A model generated the notes under the pieces. That model worked only from the letters and a program-made list of their open reading frames with translations. It was not told the DNA's origin and did no database searches. From Wuchereria bancrofti (Eukaryota > Nematoda > Chromadorea > Rhabditida > Onchocercidae), in the NCBI GenBank assembly GCA_005281725.1, contig SSBO01000001.1:10076070-10121069 (forward strand): DNA of 45,000 nucleotides, in the 5' to 3' direction. The position numbers and the translations under genes are program-made. Below, in pieces: positions 12,564 to 24,449 of the stretch (position 1 is its first letter; every line of letters begins with the position of its first letter).

Positions 12564-15500
12564 TTATTTACAGAAACCTTGCGGTGCATTACATGGCTTA
12601 TTACCAGCCACAACAAATAGCCTAGGCTTTGATGACATGCAAACACAAACTCGTAAAGCATCAATTGAAGCAGTTAATGAAGGAGATGAACTCAACGATA
12701 GTGCTTTTAGATTATTTCCAAAATACAGTTTCTTGGCTGAAAACATCATTAGGCCATCAGCCTGAAAAAAAAAAGTTGAAATTGTCATCAAAGTTATAAG
12801 TAAATGCTATGTGACAAAATTAAAAGTTTGCTAAATTCATTTTAAATCTTGTAATCTTTGTGATAAGAGATTCTCAATCATCTTTGTGATAAGAGATTCT
12901 CAATAATCTTTGTGATAAGAGATTCTCAATCATCTTTGTGATAACAGATTCTCAATCATCTTTGTGATAACAGATTCTCAATAATCTTTGTGATAACAGA
13001 TTCTCAATCATCTTTGTGATAACAGATTCTCAATCATCTTTGTGATAAAAGAAAAGTGTTAATGCTAAATGAAAATACAAATTAGCAAAATGATCAATTT
13101 GAAATTAACACAAAATTTTCAACAAAAATAGCTATAAAATTTGAAAATTATGAAAAAAGTTTGCATTCGCTGCTAAAAAAAAAAGTAAATAGTCCAAATT
13201 AGTACTAATTGATAAGATCAGTTTTGATAAGATTAAGTGTATGAAATGTTACTATAAGATAAATTTCAAAAAAAAAAAGACCGTTAAGCGTATTTGTTTG
13301 TAATTTGAATTAAAGAAAGTAAGTAATTAAGAGTGTTTTCTTTCTTTTTTTCTAATTAAATAAATTAAAATTATTAATTAGTCATACCGTTGTTCCTAAT
13401 GAAATACCATTTCCAGCGGTTAAATTAATTCGTCTTCCCTCAAATTGTATTCCTTCATTACCACGTAATCCCAAATTAATCACATTCACGGATAAATTAT
13501 CATTGATCGGTGAACGTATCTAAAAATTATTCAAAAAAAATCTTTCATTTGATTAAATTATAAAACAGATCAAAATTTAATTATAAAATTTGAGAGTATA
13601 TTTAAAATATATATATATTTAAGTGTATATTTAAAATATATAATAAATATATTTATAGATTTAACTGAATTCAATTTTATAATAAAAATTATTTTTTAAA
13701 AAAATAAGACCAAGCATATCACAATTATATTCAAATTTAAACGTTATTCTTTCTTAATCTTATTTGACAGTTAAATCATTTAAAGCCACATAAAATTCAA
13801 ACTATCATTATTCAAATAAATTATTTATACATAAATTTCCTCAACTATTTCAATTATAATAATCTTTTCTACAATTTTCAATTATTTCAGTTCAAAGAAA
13901 TATGAAATTCTGAGGGATTAGCTTTAAGCAAAGAGCTATAAATCACAACAATCTTCAATCTAACATAAAATTAAGAAACTAAAATTTCTTTCTTTTTTTT
14001 TACAACCTTAATATTTCTTTTTATAATAGATTTTTAATAACTTTTTTTCTTATTTTTTCGATCAAAAAAAAAAAACTTTTCTTTTTTTTTGGAATTTCAA
14101 TAATTTGTTAAATAATTAATTTGCACAAATTTGAAAAAGCTTCTAGGAAGAATGAACTTTATCTGTTATAATTTGAGCAGTTGAAATTTTCTTAATTCGT
14201 TTGTCCACATGAAATAATGGACGTTCGGCATTGAAGTACGATCGAAATGCATTTTTTATCTGCAAAATTTCACATTGCATTATTTTCTTAGCTATAATTA
14301 ATTTAACAAATTTTTTTTTTCTGACATTTTCTTTCTTCAAATTTGATTAATCAATTAGTTTTAAATTTTTAGCTCTTTTTTTTTAGGAGAAAAAAAAAAT
14401 TCGCTTAATGATTTAAATAAATCATAAATAATTGTAATGACAAACGGTAAATTGTTTGCTATTCTCAAAACGACAAATGCCATCCTGTAGTATTAGACGA
14501 TTTTCTGTTGATTTACTGCTAACTATTACCTAAAAAAAAAAAAAAAAAGAAAAATAATTTTTAAGTAATTTTCAATTTTGTAATTAGCAATTTACGATGT
14601 TTTTATTATTTACGTTTTTTTTTTTTTTTTTAAAAGAATTATTTATGAATAATTTCACTTCTTCTAGATGAAAATTTTTTCAAAAGAATGAGACAGATAT
14701 TAAATAAGTTCTATTGAATTCTATATAGAAAATATTATCCTAATAAAAATTGAAAAAAGCAATTAATGAAATTAAAATTAACATATGCAAAATAAATTAA
14801 AATAAAATAAATGAGAAAAAATTTGATAATATTATTTTTTTCAATGACAATTCTTTAAAATAATTTCAATGTTATTATGTGTATAAAATAACAGATCTGT
14901 TTGTCAAATTTCAAGTAAATCATTGAATAATTAACATGAAATATCTTACATTTATATTTTAAAAGAAAAAAAAAAAAAAACTTTTTCTTAAATTCTAAAA
15001 ATCATTTGTAAATAAAAGTGAAATAGTTTACCCTGGAACCTATAATTGCCAAATCTTTTCCTGCGCCACCATAAACAGTACCACTTTCTGCGACAACTTT
15101 ACCCAAATGAATTTCATTAGCTAAGAATTGCAAAACAACATCATCTTTATCATTTTCCGGATGATATCGACTATGAAATTGAAGATATTTCATACCTCGG
15201 GTTGAGATACCCAACACATGAACAATGAAAATATTGAACTGAAAATATTTGTAATAAATAAATGAAATAATTAAATTTTATTAGAATTAATTATAAATTT
15301 TATTGAAATTACGAAAATTATGAAATAATTAAATTTTATTATTTTATTATTTGATTTTATTTTTAAAACCAAATATTGGTAGATTAGCTTAAAAATGATT
15401 GTTTATTTTCCTACAAATATACATTATATTACATATCTGAATTGTTATATCTGATTAAATAGTAAGATTAATAAACATTAAATAATAGTAATAGTAATAA

Positions 15501-16153
15501 TAATAATAATAATTAAATAACAAGAAAGTTTATGAATTACTTAAGTAATAATAATAATGATAACTAAATAATAAGAAAGTTTATGAATTACTTAAGTAAT
15601 GATAACAATAATAATTAAATAATAAGAAAGTTAATGAATCACTTAAGTAATAATAATAATAATAATAGTAATAATAATGATAATAATAATAATAATGTGA
15701 ATTAAATGAAATAATAAGAAAGTTTATGAATTATTTATCTTTATTACATTTTACTATTATTCGTCTATCAATATATCACATATTTGAATTTATTTGAAAA
15801 TATTAGAATTTTATTTCAAAAATAATTCAACTTCATTAAACAAAAAAAAAAAAAAAAGTAAAGCTAATAATTATCGCAAAAAAAGAAGAGAAGGAGAAAA
15901 AAAAAAAATAATACAAAATGTAAAAGCTTACAATCAATAAGATGAGTGTAATAATTGTTAGCACCATTAAAAAAACCAACAAAATCCATAATCGTTTTTT
16001 GCGTAATCCGGTTACGTGTAATTTATACTCAATATTATCCGGAATAGTTGGTGCTGGTGGTTCTTTGAAATCCAGAAAACGTGATTGTTGTTGATTATTA
16101 TCATTATTATCATCAATGATATTACGACGATATGTTGGCTTACCAGCTGGCAT
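12564..16153 (-). CDS. SGCB: Beta-sarcoglycan-like membrane protein, complete, 314 aa
   Basis: Six coding exons with consistent phases: 15932-16153, 15032-15238, 14446-14529, 14158-14259, 13388-13519, 12564-12761 (stop 12564-12566), 945 nt in all. Topology is type II: a basic LRKKR stop, one long hydrophobic segment at about residues 55-83, then an extracellular domain. LHVTGLRKKR before the membrane, LRGNEG near residue 200, an INLTAG glycosylation sequon, and the C-terminal cysteine cluster (C288, C290, C306, C313) follow the sarcoglycan family plan. The LHxTGLR and RGNEG motifs point to the beta type rather than gamma/delta. Sarcoglycans sit in the muscle dystrophin-glycoprotein complex. 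The ATG follows a (GT)n tract with no adjacent acceptor, so trans-splicing is not indicated here. Length is close to that of vertebrate beta-sarcoglycan. Confidence 0.85.
12854..13050. repeat. Exact 26-bp minisatellite in the last sarcoglycan intron
   Basis: Seven full copies and one partial copy of a 26-bp unit beginning ATCTTTGTGATAA. Two subtypes are ordered: the first three copies read GATAAGAGATTCTC, the next four GATAACAGATTCTC. The junction base alternates between CAATC and CAATA. Confidence 0.95.
15480..15725. repeat. Degenerate repeats of about 60 bp with AAT microsatellite, first sarcoglycan intron
   Basis: About four copies of a block containing AATAAGAAAGTTTATGAATT, ACTTAAGTAATAATAATAAT and GATAACTAAAT, interspersed with (AAT)n runs. 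It sits in the intron between exons 15932-16153 and 15032-15238. Confidence 0.75.
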
Positions 16154-16240
16154 TACACACACACACACACACACACAATTTACAAACTAAATAACACACA
16201 TATATTTATTTACACTGTGTTATATAGATCGAATAACTTC
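16154..16240 (-). promoter_or_regulatory. Possible core promoter and (GT)n tract before sarcoglycan ATG
   Basis: On the minus strand the sequence directly before the ATG is a (GT)n run (16156-16178). About 70 bp upstream is a TATATAA-like element near 16222-16229. No splice acceptor lies between this and the ATG, which fits a directly transcribed start. Promoter function is inference only. Confidence 0.3.
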
Positions 16241-17486
16241 TTTTCACTACTCTGCAACTAACTATTCTCTTTATCATTGATAAGATCAGAGAGTGAAACT
16301 ACTATTCATATTCTTATTTATCAATGAATGCATTAGGATTATTTCTAGCATTGCACTCATTTAGAATGTATATTGATTACTACTTCGTTGAGACTGATAA
16401 TATTTTAAAAATTTGAGATATTTCATTAATAATTCTCTCGCTTTCTCTCATTTTATTGTTATAAAAGTTTCTTCCTTTTTTTTTTTTTTTTTAAATAAAT
16501 TTTAATCATGCTAAAAAGTTTTCTTTCCATATGATCTGCTCTGTTTTGCTATAATGACAAATTTTTCTTTTTCTCTTTTTTTTTTTTTTGCATCTTTTTA
16601 TTTAACAGTTTCATCACAATACAACAATGATAGATAAAAATGAAATTAATGAAACAATTCACAAAGAGCTTTTTACCATTTTTCAAAAGTTTTAAACTCA
16701 ATTTAAAATAACAGGATATAGGATATAGGAAAAAAAAAAAAAACTAAAAGTTTAAAAACTTCTAATAATTGTAATGAATGAAACAGTAAACAGCTCACAA
16801 TTAAAGTAATAATGTAAGGAGGTAAATTGATTCTAACTATAGAGTAAACTCTTTAATTTGCCAAAACATAAGATTTGTTTTATTATTATTATGAGATAAA
16901 AATAAAATATAAGAAGTTTTATTCATAATTCATAACTGAGATATTTACGGATTCTTAAACATATGCAAAAAAAAAAAAAAAAAAAAAAACTATCTTTGTC
17001 CGCCAAAAGAATATGAAACCGGAAATATTAAATCGTTACCAAAGAATTTCTTTAAAAATCTCAAAAACTTCTCCAAGTGAAAAAGAAATAAATCCAATAA
17101 ATGCGATTAAACATATAAGTAAAAAAAGATATAACGAAAACACAAGTGATGACTAACTGCTATGAAGCTAGCAAAAATTTCTTTTGGTTGGCAAATTATC
17201 ACCATGAAATGTTCAAAGTAGTAATGAAATATCATTCTTTCATTTTTCAGAAAAAAAGCAGTGCATTTTACAATGAAAACTTTACGTCCACAATCATTAT
17301 TGATACAACTGAAAAAAAAAAAAAAAAAAAAAAAACAGAAGTGTACCTCAAAAGAAAAAAAAACAAATATCTAAAAAAAAAAAAGAAAAAAAATTTGTAA
17401 AAAAATCGAAAAAAATTTTCTCCACTACTAAAAGATCAACATCATAACTTCTGAGATGATAACAAATTTGACTGGATTGCATCCCA
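16241..17486. other. Intergenic region between sarcoglycan 5' end and RS-protein 3' end
   Basis: AT-rich with long poly(A) runs (16731-16743, 16968-16988, 17311-17335). I see no exon I can defend. A minus-strand segment at about 16990-17080 stays open and ends in TAG, and could be a terminal exon of the RS-protein gene, but it has no recognisable similarity. Confidence 0.4.
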
Positions 17487-17798
17487 TTAAAAACGTCTCT
17501 AAAATATGAGAAAATATTAGTTCTAAAATTGTAATTACGAGAAAATTTCAATCACCGTGAAATATATTTGACATCTTAAACCTAGTTATATTTTTTTTAG
17601 ATTTTGAAATCATTCTCTCAGACTTAAAATTAATTACATGTTTGTGATTAGAATGAATTAAACATTCACGTTACTAGAGAATTGTCAAATTATCTATCAT
17701 CTAACATCGAACCTTTCTTTTTTTTTTCTCTTACTTTAAAAACGGACAAAAAATACTTTTTTTGAATCGTAAAAAAAAAAAAAAATAGCCAAATTTAC

Positions 17799-20665
17799 CT
17801 TGTAGTCTCTAAGGCATGACAGGCAAATACGAGGACGATCCGTGTGGTCAAATGGACATTCCTTTTTGACACATAATTTGTCATAACGACAGTAACCATG
17901 GAAATAGTAACATTTCTCTCCTGGACAGTTCGGAAAATTCCTGAAAAAAAGTTGACATATTCTTTAAACTTACATAAAACGCTTGGAAAATAGAAAAAAA
18001 AAAAAAAAAAAGTTTACTACAAAAGAAATAATCACATAAAGAAAATACATACTTGCATTTCACTGGCGGTCCATGTGGGCAACGACCTCGGCCACGTTGC
18101 GCAACACCAGCTGAACGACCTCGCTGTCGATCAGCGAGATAGATCTTCTCTTTTAAACATTCCTACAAGAAAAAAAATATTAAAAAGTAATTATTGGAAA
18201 CAAAAACAATAGGGAATTAATCGTACTGATAAAGATAATTCAGATGACTTATCATAGTAACTTAATATCATATAGTTATTGAAATCAGCAAAATGATTAT
18301 GTCATTGAAAATTTTTGAAATGTTGAAAAAACAAAAATAAGAAACATTGAAAACATAGTGAAGAAAAAAAAAAAAAAAACCTTATAAATATGATCCCGAA
18401 ATTCTTCCCAATTTGAATCTTTTGCGCCATTTATTTTTCCACCAAAATCATCTTTGCAAAAATCACACAGCAAACGATAGTCGGAATGGCGTCGTTTCAT
18501 GTGTTCGCAAAGTTTTTGCACACTTGATGCTTGCTTCTCGCAATGAGGACATGGAAAGCATGCACCATGAGCACGAATTTCATGCTCACACAATTCTCGA
18601 ATGGTTTCAAAATCACGATCACATTTGCGGCACGGATATTCGTAAACTGGACGAGCTGGGCTGAAAATTAGTGAAAATCAATACGATTTACAAATTTATT
18701 TTTGGAATTTAATTAAAAAGTTTGCAAGTATTTTATTATGAGAAAACATCAAATCAAACAGATAAATGATGTTTTCAAAGGGAAAATGTTATTTTCATAA
18801 ATTATCCCTTAAACATTTCAGTCTGTATTCAAAAACCGGTTGTTTAAGTAACATCTAAACGGAATAAACCAATTACAGCTAAAAGCAAAAACGGTTCTAT
18901 ATTCATTGTAAAAGCACTAACAATTATGTTAGTGATTTACAGTATAATTTCTCTTAAATTATTCCTTCAAATGGCACTTTTCTTTTTTTTTTTTTTTGCC
19001 GTTTGGAAATTTTATAGATACTTTAATTTCTTACTGAATCCCTTATTGTTTGACAATTAACATTTAAGATAATGCAAATTGTCAAACAATATTAAGAATA
19101 GTAAGACATTCGAACAGACAAACATAATTGATCCACAATTCACTTTTCCCAACAAATTATTCGCTTGAATAAACTTGAAATTTAGAAAAATAGAAGAATT
19201 AAAAAATTGATACTTTTAAAATGCTATTCTACGCATATAATAATATTGAACATATTTGCATAGTAGCATCTCTAGACTACAACATAATTTCACCTGCGAA
19301 TAATTTCAATCATAATGAGAATAGTAATAACAATAATGTGATAGCACCAGTGTGTGTGTGTGTGTTTGCTTGTATAGCCGCTGCCATCATCATAAGACCG
19401 TTGGGATGGGTATGCCGAAGAACAATGATAATAATAATAATAAAGGCTGGACTAATCGGATACAACTAACACCGTCAACACAACACTGCATTAAAAAAAA
19501 GTTAAAATACTATGCAAAATGAGAAACAACTGAAAAAACAAATTCAACTGAAAAGTCAATTATAGCTGTTCATACTCTAAACTTTAAAAATACAAAAATT
19601 TTAGGTAAAATAAATCGTTAAAATTAAATTACTAGGACAGTACTATTTCAACTATAAAATATAAACCCATATTATACTCTACCAGCTTTTACAATAACTT
19701 AAATCCTCTTATATTGATTTAACTAGACAATAGGCACAAGTTAATTTTAATTTCTTAATATTCTACTCAATTGCTCTTAAAGTCTTAATATTTTACTATA
19801 ATCTTAATATTCTACTCAATTGCTCTTAAAGATAATATATATTCGTTTCAAATAACTTAAAAATATTTATTAACTTAATATATTCATTTGTAACTGACAA
19901 ATCAATTAGAATCTACCTCATAGCTTTGAAAGAACCATAAGTGTCCCGACTTGAAGACGACGAACTACGCGTAGGACGACGTCTTGGGCTGCGACTACGT
20001 GATGCCTTGCGACGATGCGTCGGGCTATGACTACGACTATAGGAGTGCGAGCTACGACGAGCCTTTTTCTTAGATGATTTACGACGCGAGCGTGAACGCG
20101 AATGTGAGCTAGCTCGTCGTGGTGATCGAGAACGTGAGTGTGACTTGGTCCGTGATCTCGAGTGGCTTCGTGAGCGCGATTTTGTAGAAACGGTATGCGC
20201 GCTTGAACTAGAAGAATGCCGACGGCGACGACGACGACGACGCCTTGATGAAGTAGAATGTGACTTTGACCTTGATGCACGTTCTTTTTTTACATGAGTC
20301 CTAAAAAAAGAAAAACCGATTTAGTGCCTTTCCCAATGAGAACAAGTTGAAGTATCTTCGTTATCATAACAACTGCTCCTTTTTGTGATTAAATTACAAC
20401 AAATTTACAACTAGTTCAAGGGACAAAAAAAGAAAACGAACTGTCCGCTTTCTTTTCTAGCAGAAACATCTGATTTTTCCGACTTGACACTTTCGACCGT
20501 ATCATCTCTTTCTCCTTTGTTACATTTGTTACCATCATATGTCATTGCCCTGTCATCATTACTAATTTTACCGTCATCATCCAGATATTTTGACTTCTCA
20601 TTGCCATTCATTTGACGATATTGTTCGTTGTCCATATTTCCTACTGGATTTTCTATTTCCATCAT
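17799..20665 (-). CDS. RS-domain protein with C2H2 and ZC3H14/Nab2-type zinc fingers
   Basis: Five exons with matching phases: 20442-20665, 19917-20300, 18381-18660, 18053-18162, 17799-17940 (380 codons). Order: acidic N-terminus with KSEKSD; a long Arg/Ser domain at about residues 77-195, including nine consecutive Arg codons; two C2H2 fingers from C213 on (CX2CX12HX4H) and a third partial CX2C; an RGR-rich linker; then two CX5CX4CX3H fingers, C332/C338/C343/H347 and C350/C356/C361/H365. The last pair (CKNFPNC, CPFDH) closely resembles the poly(A)-binding fingers of ZC3H14/Nab2. RS domains and these fingers together suggest a nuclear mRNA-processing factor; this is inference. The first ATG sits directly after a TTTATACAG acceptor, as in trans-spliced nematode genes. 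The 3' end is unsettled: the last exon ends in phase 0 at a good donor, and a 12-base terminal exon at 17487-17498 would add three residues and TAA, but is weak. I know no family with exactly this architecture. Confidence 0.82.
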
Positions 20666-20675
20666 CTGTATAAAA
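20666..20675 (-). promoter_or_regulatory. Trans-splice-type acceptor at the RS-protein start
   Basis: On the minus strand TTTTATACAG is followed immediately by ATGATG. An acceptor touching the start codon leaves no room for a cis-spliced 5' exon with its own untranslated bases beyond the junction, and is the usual layout for SL1-trans-spliced nematode mRNAs. A cis-spliced noncoding first exon is not excluded. Confidence 0.5.
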
Positions 20676-23200
20676 ATTCAAATAAAATTTTTAGAAAATT
20701 AACAACCCTGAATAAACTTACACTACGTAAAATTTAGACTACATTCATCTCGTATACCTTCTGTTCGTAAAAAAAAAAAAAAAAAAAAAAAAAAATAGAC
20801 TACATAGGGATTAAATGAGAACAAACCCTAACCAAGTTTAAATACGAGAATTCTGACTTCAGCAAAATTCTAAAAAAAAAAAAAGAAAAAAAAGCTGAAT
20901 AGCATGAAAAAACATTCACAATCGAAAAACCGAAAACCAACCGTTCGACTGTGCACAGCCAACAATTAATAACAGAAAGAAGGAAATCTTTAGCCATTAT
21001 GTGCAGTAAATTATGCAAAAAGATAATATTTAACAGTAACTAAGGCGCTACATAATCTCATCAGAAAAAAAAAAATTAAAATTTATGCATATTACTGTGC
21101 TATGATTGCTTCTGTGTAGAAAGCTTTCCTACAAACAAGATCATTTCTCATACCAACTCATTCTTAAATTGAAATTTGCTTATGTTTAATTAAAGCTTAG
21201 AATATAACAGACATAGTAGTAGTCTGCTGATTCGATTATTTATTAAAAGTAAAAAAAAAAAAAGAAAAAAATTAAAATTCACCTTAGTTAGTTCAATTTT
21301 CTTCACAAAAGAACAAAACTTTAGGTGAAAAAATTTTCACTTTAAGTAAAAAAAAAAAAAACAGTGAAAATTATTACAGTTTTAAGCATCTCTCCTTTCC
21401 TAAAAATCATTACTTAACAATTTGTGCTTATAGCTTAACTTATGTTCACTTTTAAAAATTATTTTTGATCAGAGTTAAACATTGTTGATTATTTAGTACT
21501 ATCAGCAAGTACAACAGGAATATGTACAGCAAACAGAATGGGAATGTTATTCTCGTCGTCTCCATGGTAATCATTATCTGATTAAAATCTCTACATTTCA
21601 CAGACATGTATGAATCCAACCGTGTAGCACTGAACAAAGGACACTGTGATACGACTATTTCGTTTTTTTTTTTCTTTTTGGGTGTGGAGAAGAGGGAGTA
21701 CTTGATAAACTTGATAAATGATTTTTTTTTTCTTTTTTCTTTTTTTTTTTCTGCAAACACAACTAGTGGATCATTCAGCATACTGTCAAGGGAAAAGCTG
21801 ACAAATATGTCCCTAACATAAATTCAATCAAATTGTTAAAATTCATTTGAACTAATATAATCATAATTTAAGATATTGTATAAATCTTCAGTAAAGAATA
21901 AAATCATAAACAATTCAAATTTTCAAATTTTTGATGACTATTCATTATATTTTCTAACAAATGAGATGCTGAATCATCACCCTTCAATTCTGATGAGACC
22001 GGCACATTCAGAATACATTTGCATCACCAGAATTAAACTTAATTGCCATCTTGTTAAAAACGGTTTCGAACTTTTTTTAGCAAAAGTTTATCACCGATCA
22101 TCAAGTGGTTGCTTAAAATAAAGAATGTAAAATTACTAAAATCATGGACTACGTTACTGCTTCCCTTTATAGCTAAAAATAATAATTTCCAGTTAATATG
22201 CACCTAGATTTACTTACAAGATTGCTTCCTACTTTCTATCCTAAATGCACTACCACCTTATCATATTTAGCGCTAATTTTGATAGACATTATTTGATTTG
22301 TACTTACTTTTGCAGATTCTATAATTTAGATATTTGTGAGGAAACTGCTGATGATGAATTACATAATAATGATAACGATGACAATAGATCATTTAAAGCT
22401 TTGATAACAATAGTCATAATATTGATAAACGATAATATAACGATGTCTTTCTCGACAACTATAATATTTTCATGGTTGATGATGATGATGATGCTGATAA
22501 CAATAATACATATAATGATGATACATACATAGGATATATATTTGTATATATATATATGTATATATATATAAATGTCGTGTGACAAACCTGCAAGTTCTAT
22601 TAAATTACTTGCCATGCAAGGTGTGAATGGGCTTTTTTGAAAAGTTGGAAGGAATGGAAACTGAGTTTTACACTTCATAAATTCGATATTGAAGTATTGA
22701 AACTAATCTTTACTCATTTAGTCGGAAATAAAAGAATTCAAACCGTGTAAACAAATAAATAGCCTCATCAACCGTTTTGGTTTCCAACTCTGCTTTATAT
22801 ATGATAACACTCTAAAACAAAAATTTTCAGTACAATTTCAACCGAGATAACACTACCATATTGAACTTATACACTTAATACCTCCTAGTTTTCTCATAAA
22901 ATAAGCAGGTATTTCAACAAAGACAGAAAAGCCTCTCGTTATGCCCTACCTTGTGACGAGAGTTGAGAAAATAGGAAAGATTTTTTTTTTTTTCTTTTTT
23001 GAAGAATGACCTTGAAAAGTGAACAAGCTGAAGCAAAAGATAAAATGAAAAATTACCTAAAACTGCAACAAAAATGACCACTGAGGACGATATTTCAAAT
23101 GATAACAATGATATCACCAATGCTGAAATGATATCATGTTTAACTTTCACAAAATGTTGAAATTATTGCAGCAACAATACTTGAAATTCAACGTTAATAT
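20676..23200. other. Upstream intergenic region, part 1: low complexity, no gene supported
   Basis: Contains a 28-base poly(A) run (20769-20796), other A-rich runs, GAT/ATG-rich low-complexity sequence at 22330-22530 and a (TA)n tract near 22535-22570. Several short minus-strand open segments end in donor-like sites (for example the GTAAGT at 22304-22309, and an open run at 22590-22678), but none joins to another in phase or shows a known motif. Confidence 0.4.
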
Positions 23201-23240
23201 CATATATTGCAAATTACATACTTACGTGCAACAACGTAAA

Positions 23241-23580
23241 TTACGTCAGTAGCAATCAGTAAACTTGCAACTTAAGCAATCAGTTATGCCACACTGATAT
23301 TGTGGTACAACTGAACACTTTCCATCATATATCTATGCATATGACGTCATTTAGTAACTATGATACCAAAGCAATTCGATATTTATAACCACGTATTCAT
23401 GGCTGTATTCATCAGTGTTTCGACAATAAATACGCGATCGATTATGCTATATCGACGGACAATTACGAACTTCACGTTATTACGCACGCACATCACGTCC
23501 GTATTGTTTAAGAGAACTTAATCATATAAACATACATACCAAATGAGCACATTTACGTCAATAAATTTACTGACGTAAAT
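23241..23580. promoter_or_regulatory. Cluster of ATF/CREB-type (bZIP) sites between divergent genes
   Basis: A perfect palindromic CRE (TGACGTCA) is at 23342-23349. TTACGTCA occurs at 23241-23248 and 23553-23560, and its reverse TGACGTAA at 23571-23578. The last two form an inverted repeat with perfect 10-bp arms (23551-23560 and 23571-23580) and a 10-bp spacer. Several further ACGT cores lie between. This is the gap between the divergently transcribed RS-protein and cullin-1 genes, so regulatory use is plausible. Confidence 0.5.
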
Positions 23581-23911
23581 TTCCGTCATACTTCCAACTT
23601 CTAAATTACAATAAATAATGAAAAACAAAAGTTAGAATTGCCAAAACACAAAAAAAAAAAAAAAAAAAAAAAAAACAGAAAAAAAAAAGTTTGACTATTT
23701 ACAACAAAATGAATCAATTGCCATCGTAGCATCGCAAAGCGTTGCGGTTAGATCGAAGACCACGAATTTCCCTATGGGCAAACAGCGTTAGGGCAGAATG
23801 CAGCACTCTATGATCACAAATTGTAATCAAAAATATAAAATAAACGCAACTAAGCGTAAACCTTTACGAATACTTAGCTCTAATTAAAGTTTACATCATA
23901 TTTTGTTCAAT

Positions 23912-24449
23912 CACGTGAACACGTGAGTTTACGTGAACTTTTGCATTTCTCATGTAATATAGTGCAATTGTATGAAATAGCTCAAGTATAAGTTTGAAAT
24001 TATCTTGATAGATTGTGATAAGTAGTGGTAAGCTTGTATTCAAGTTTATAAGATAAATGATCTGATGACATCATCTAATCGACTACAAGTGACAATCAAA
24101 TTGGTTATGTCAAATGACCTATCGTTGACATTAGTGAATATTAAGTTGAAAAGTATATAGTAATGAGAGTAAATAAGTTACTCTCTATTAATTCCCTACA
24201 TTTTACGAAATACCCGAATAGGCTAACCCAAAAGGTGTCACAGTTACTAGAGCTAACGTTTACTAATGCTAGGCGTAGATTCACTTTGAGACAGGTGAAT
24301 CACGTTATCGCGTTTGCACGAGAAACGTCATTGCATTGAAAGAAGAAATGGAAGAGAGATGCGAGAGTGTATCAAATAGATAAGTGGGAGATTTCTTTTT
24401 TTCTTCTTTTTTCGGACGTTGTACGTGATAAGTTAACTTGTACCACGTG
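23912..24449. promoter_or_regulatory. Three CACGTG E-boxes upstream of cullin-1
   Basis: CACGTG occurs at 23912-23917, 23920-23925 and 24444-24449. The first is in the full palindrome TCACGTGA (23911-23918), a CLEAR-like or Myc/Max-type bHLH site; the first two are 8 bp apart. A TTACGTGAAC follows at 23929. Sites are read directly; binding is inference. Confidence 0.45.

Noticed and set aside
17487..17498. 12-base terminal exon (AGA CGT TTT TAA) for the RS-protein gene
   Set aside because: Phase fits and an acceptor TTTTAG precedes it, but such a short match is likely by chance; kept only as a possibility in the gene entry.
19350..19470. Slightly GC-richer patch with a (GT)n run inside an RS-protein intron, open on the minus strand
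   Set aside because: The flanking exons 19917-20300 and 18381-18660 already join in phase; no clear acceptor/donor pair was found for an extra exon.
19918..20280. 120-codon His/Val-rich minus-strand frame
   Set aside because: Out-of-frame shadow of the RS-domain exon.
21452..21781. 109-codon minus-strand reading frame with a hydrophobic segment
   Set aside because: Lys-rich N-terminal part comes from poly(A) runs; no similarity, no conserved start context, and no splice partner.
22304..22678. Possible minus-strand exons (an open run ending in GTAAGT near 22309, and an ATG-led run at 22590-22678)
   Set aside because: Good donor-like sites, but mostly GAT/ATA low-complexity sequence and no phase-compatible partner exon or recognisable protein.
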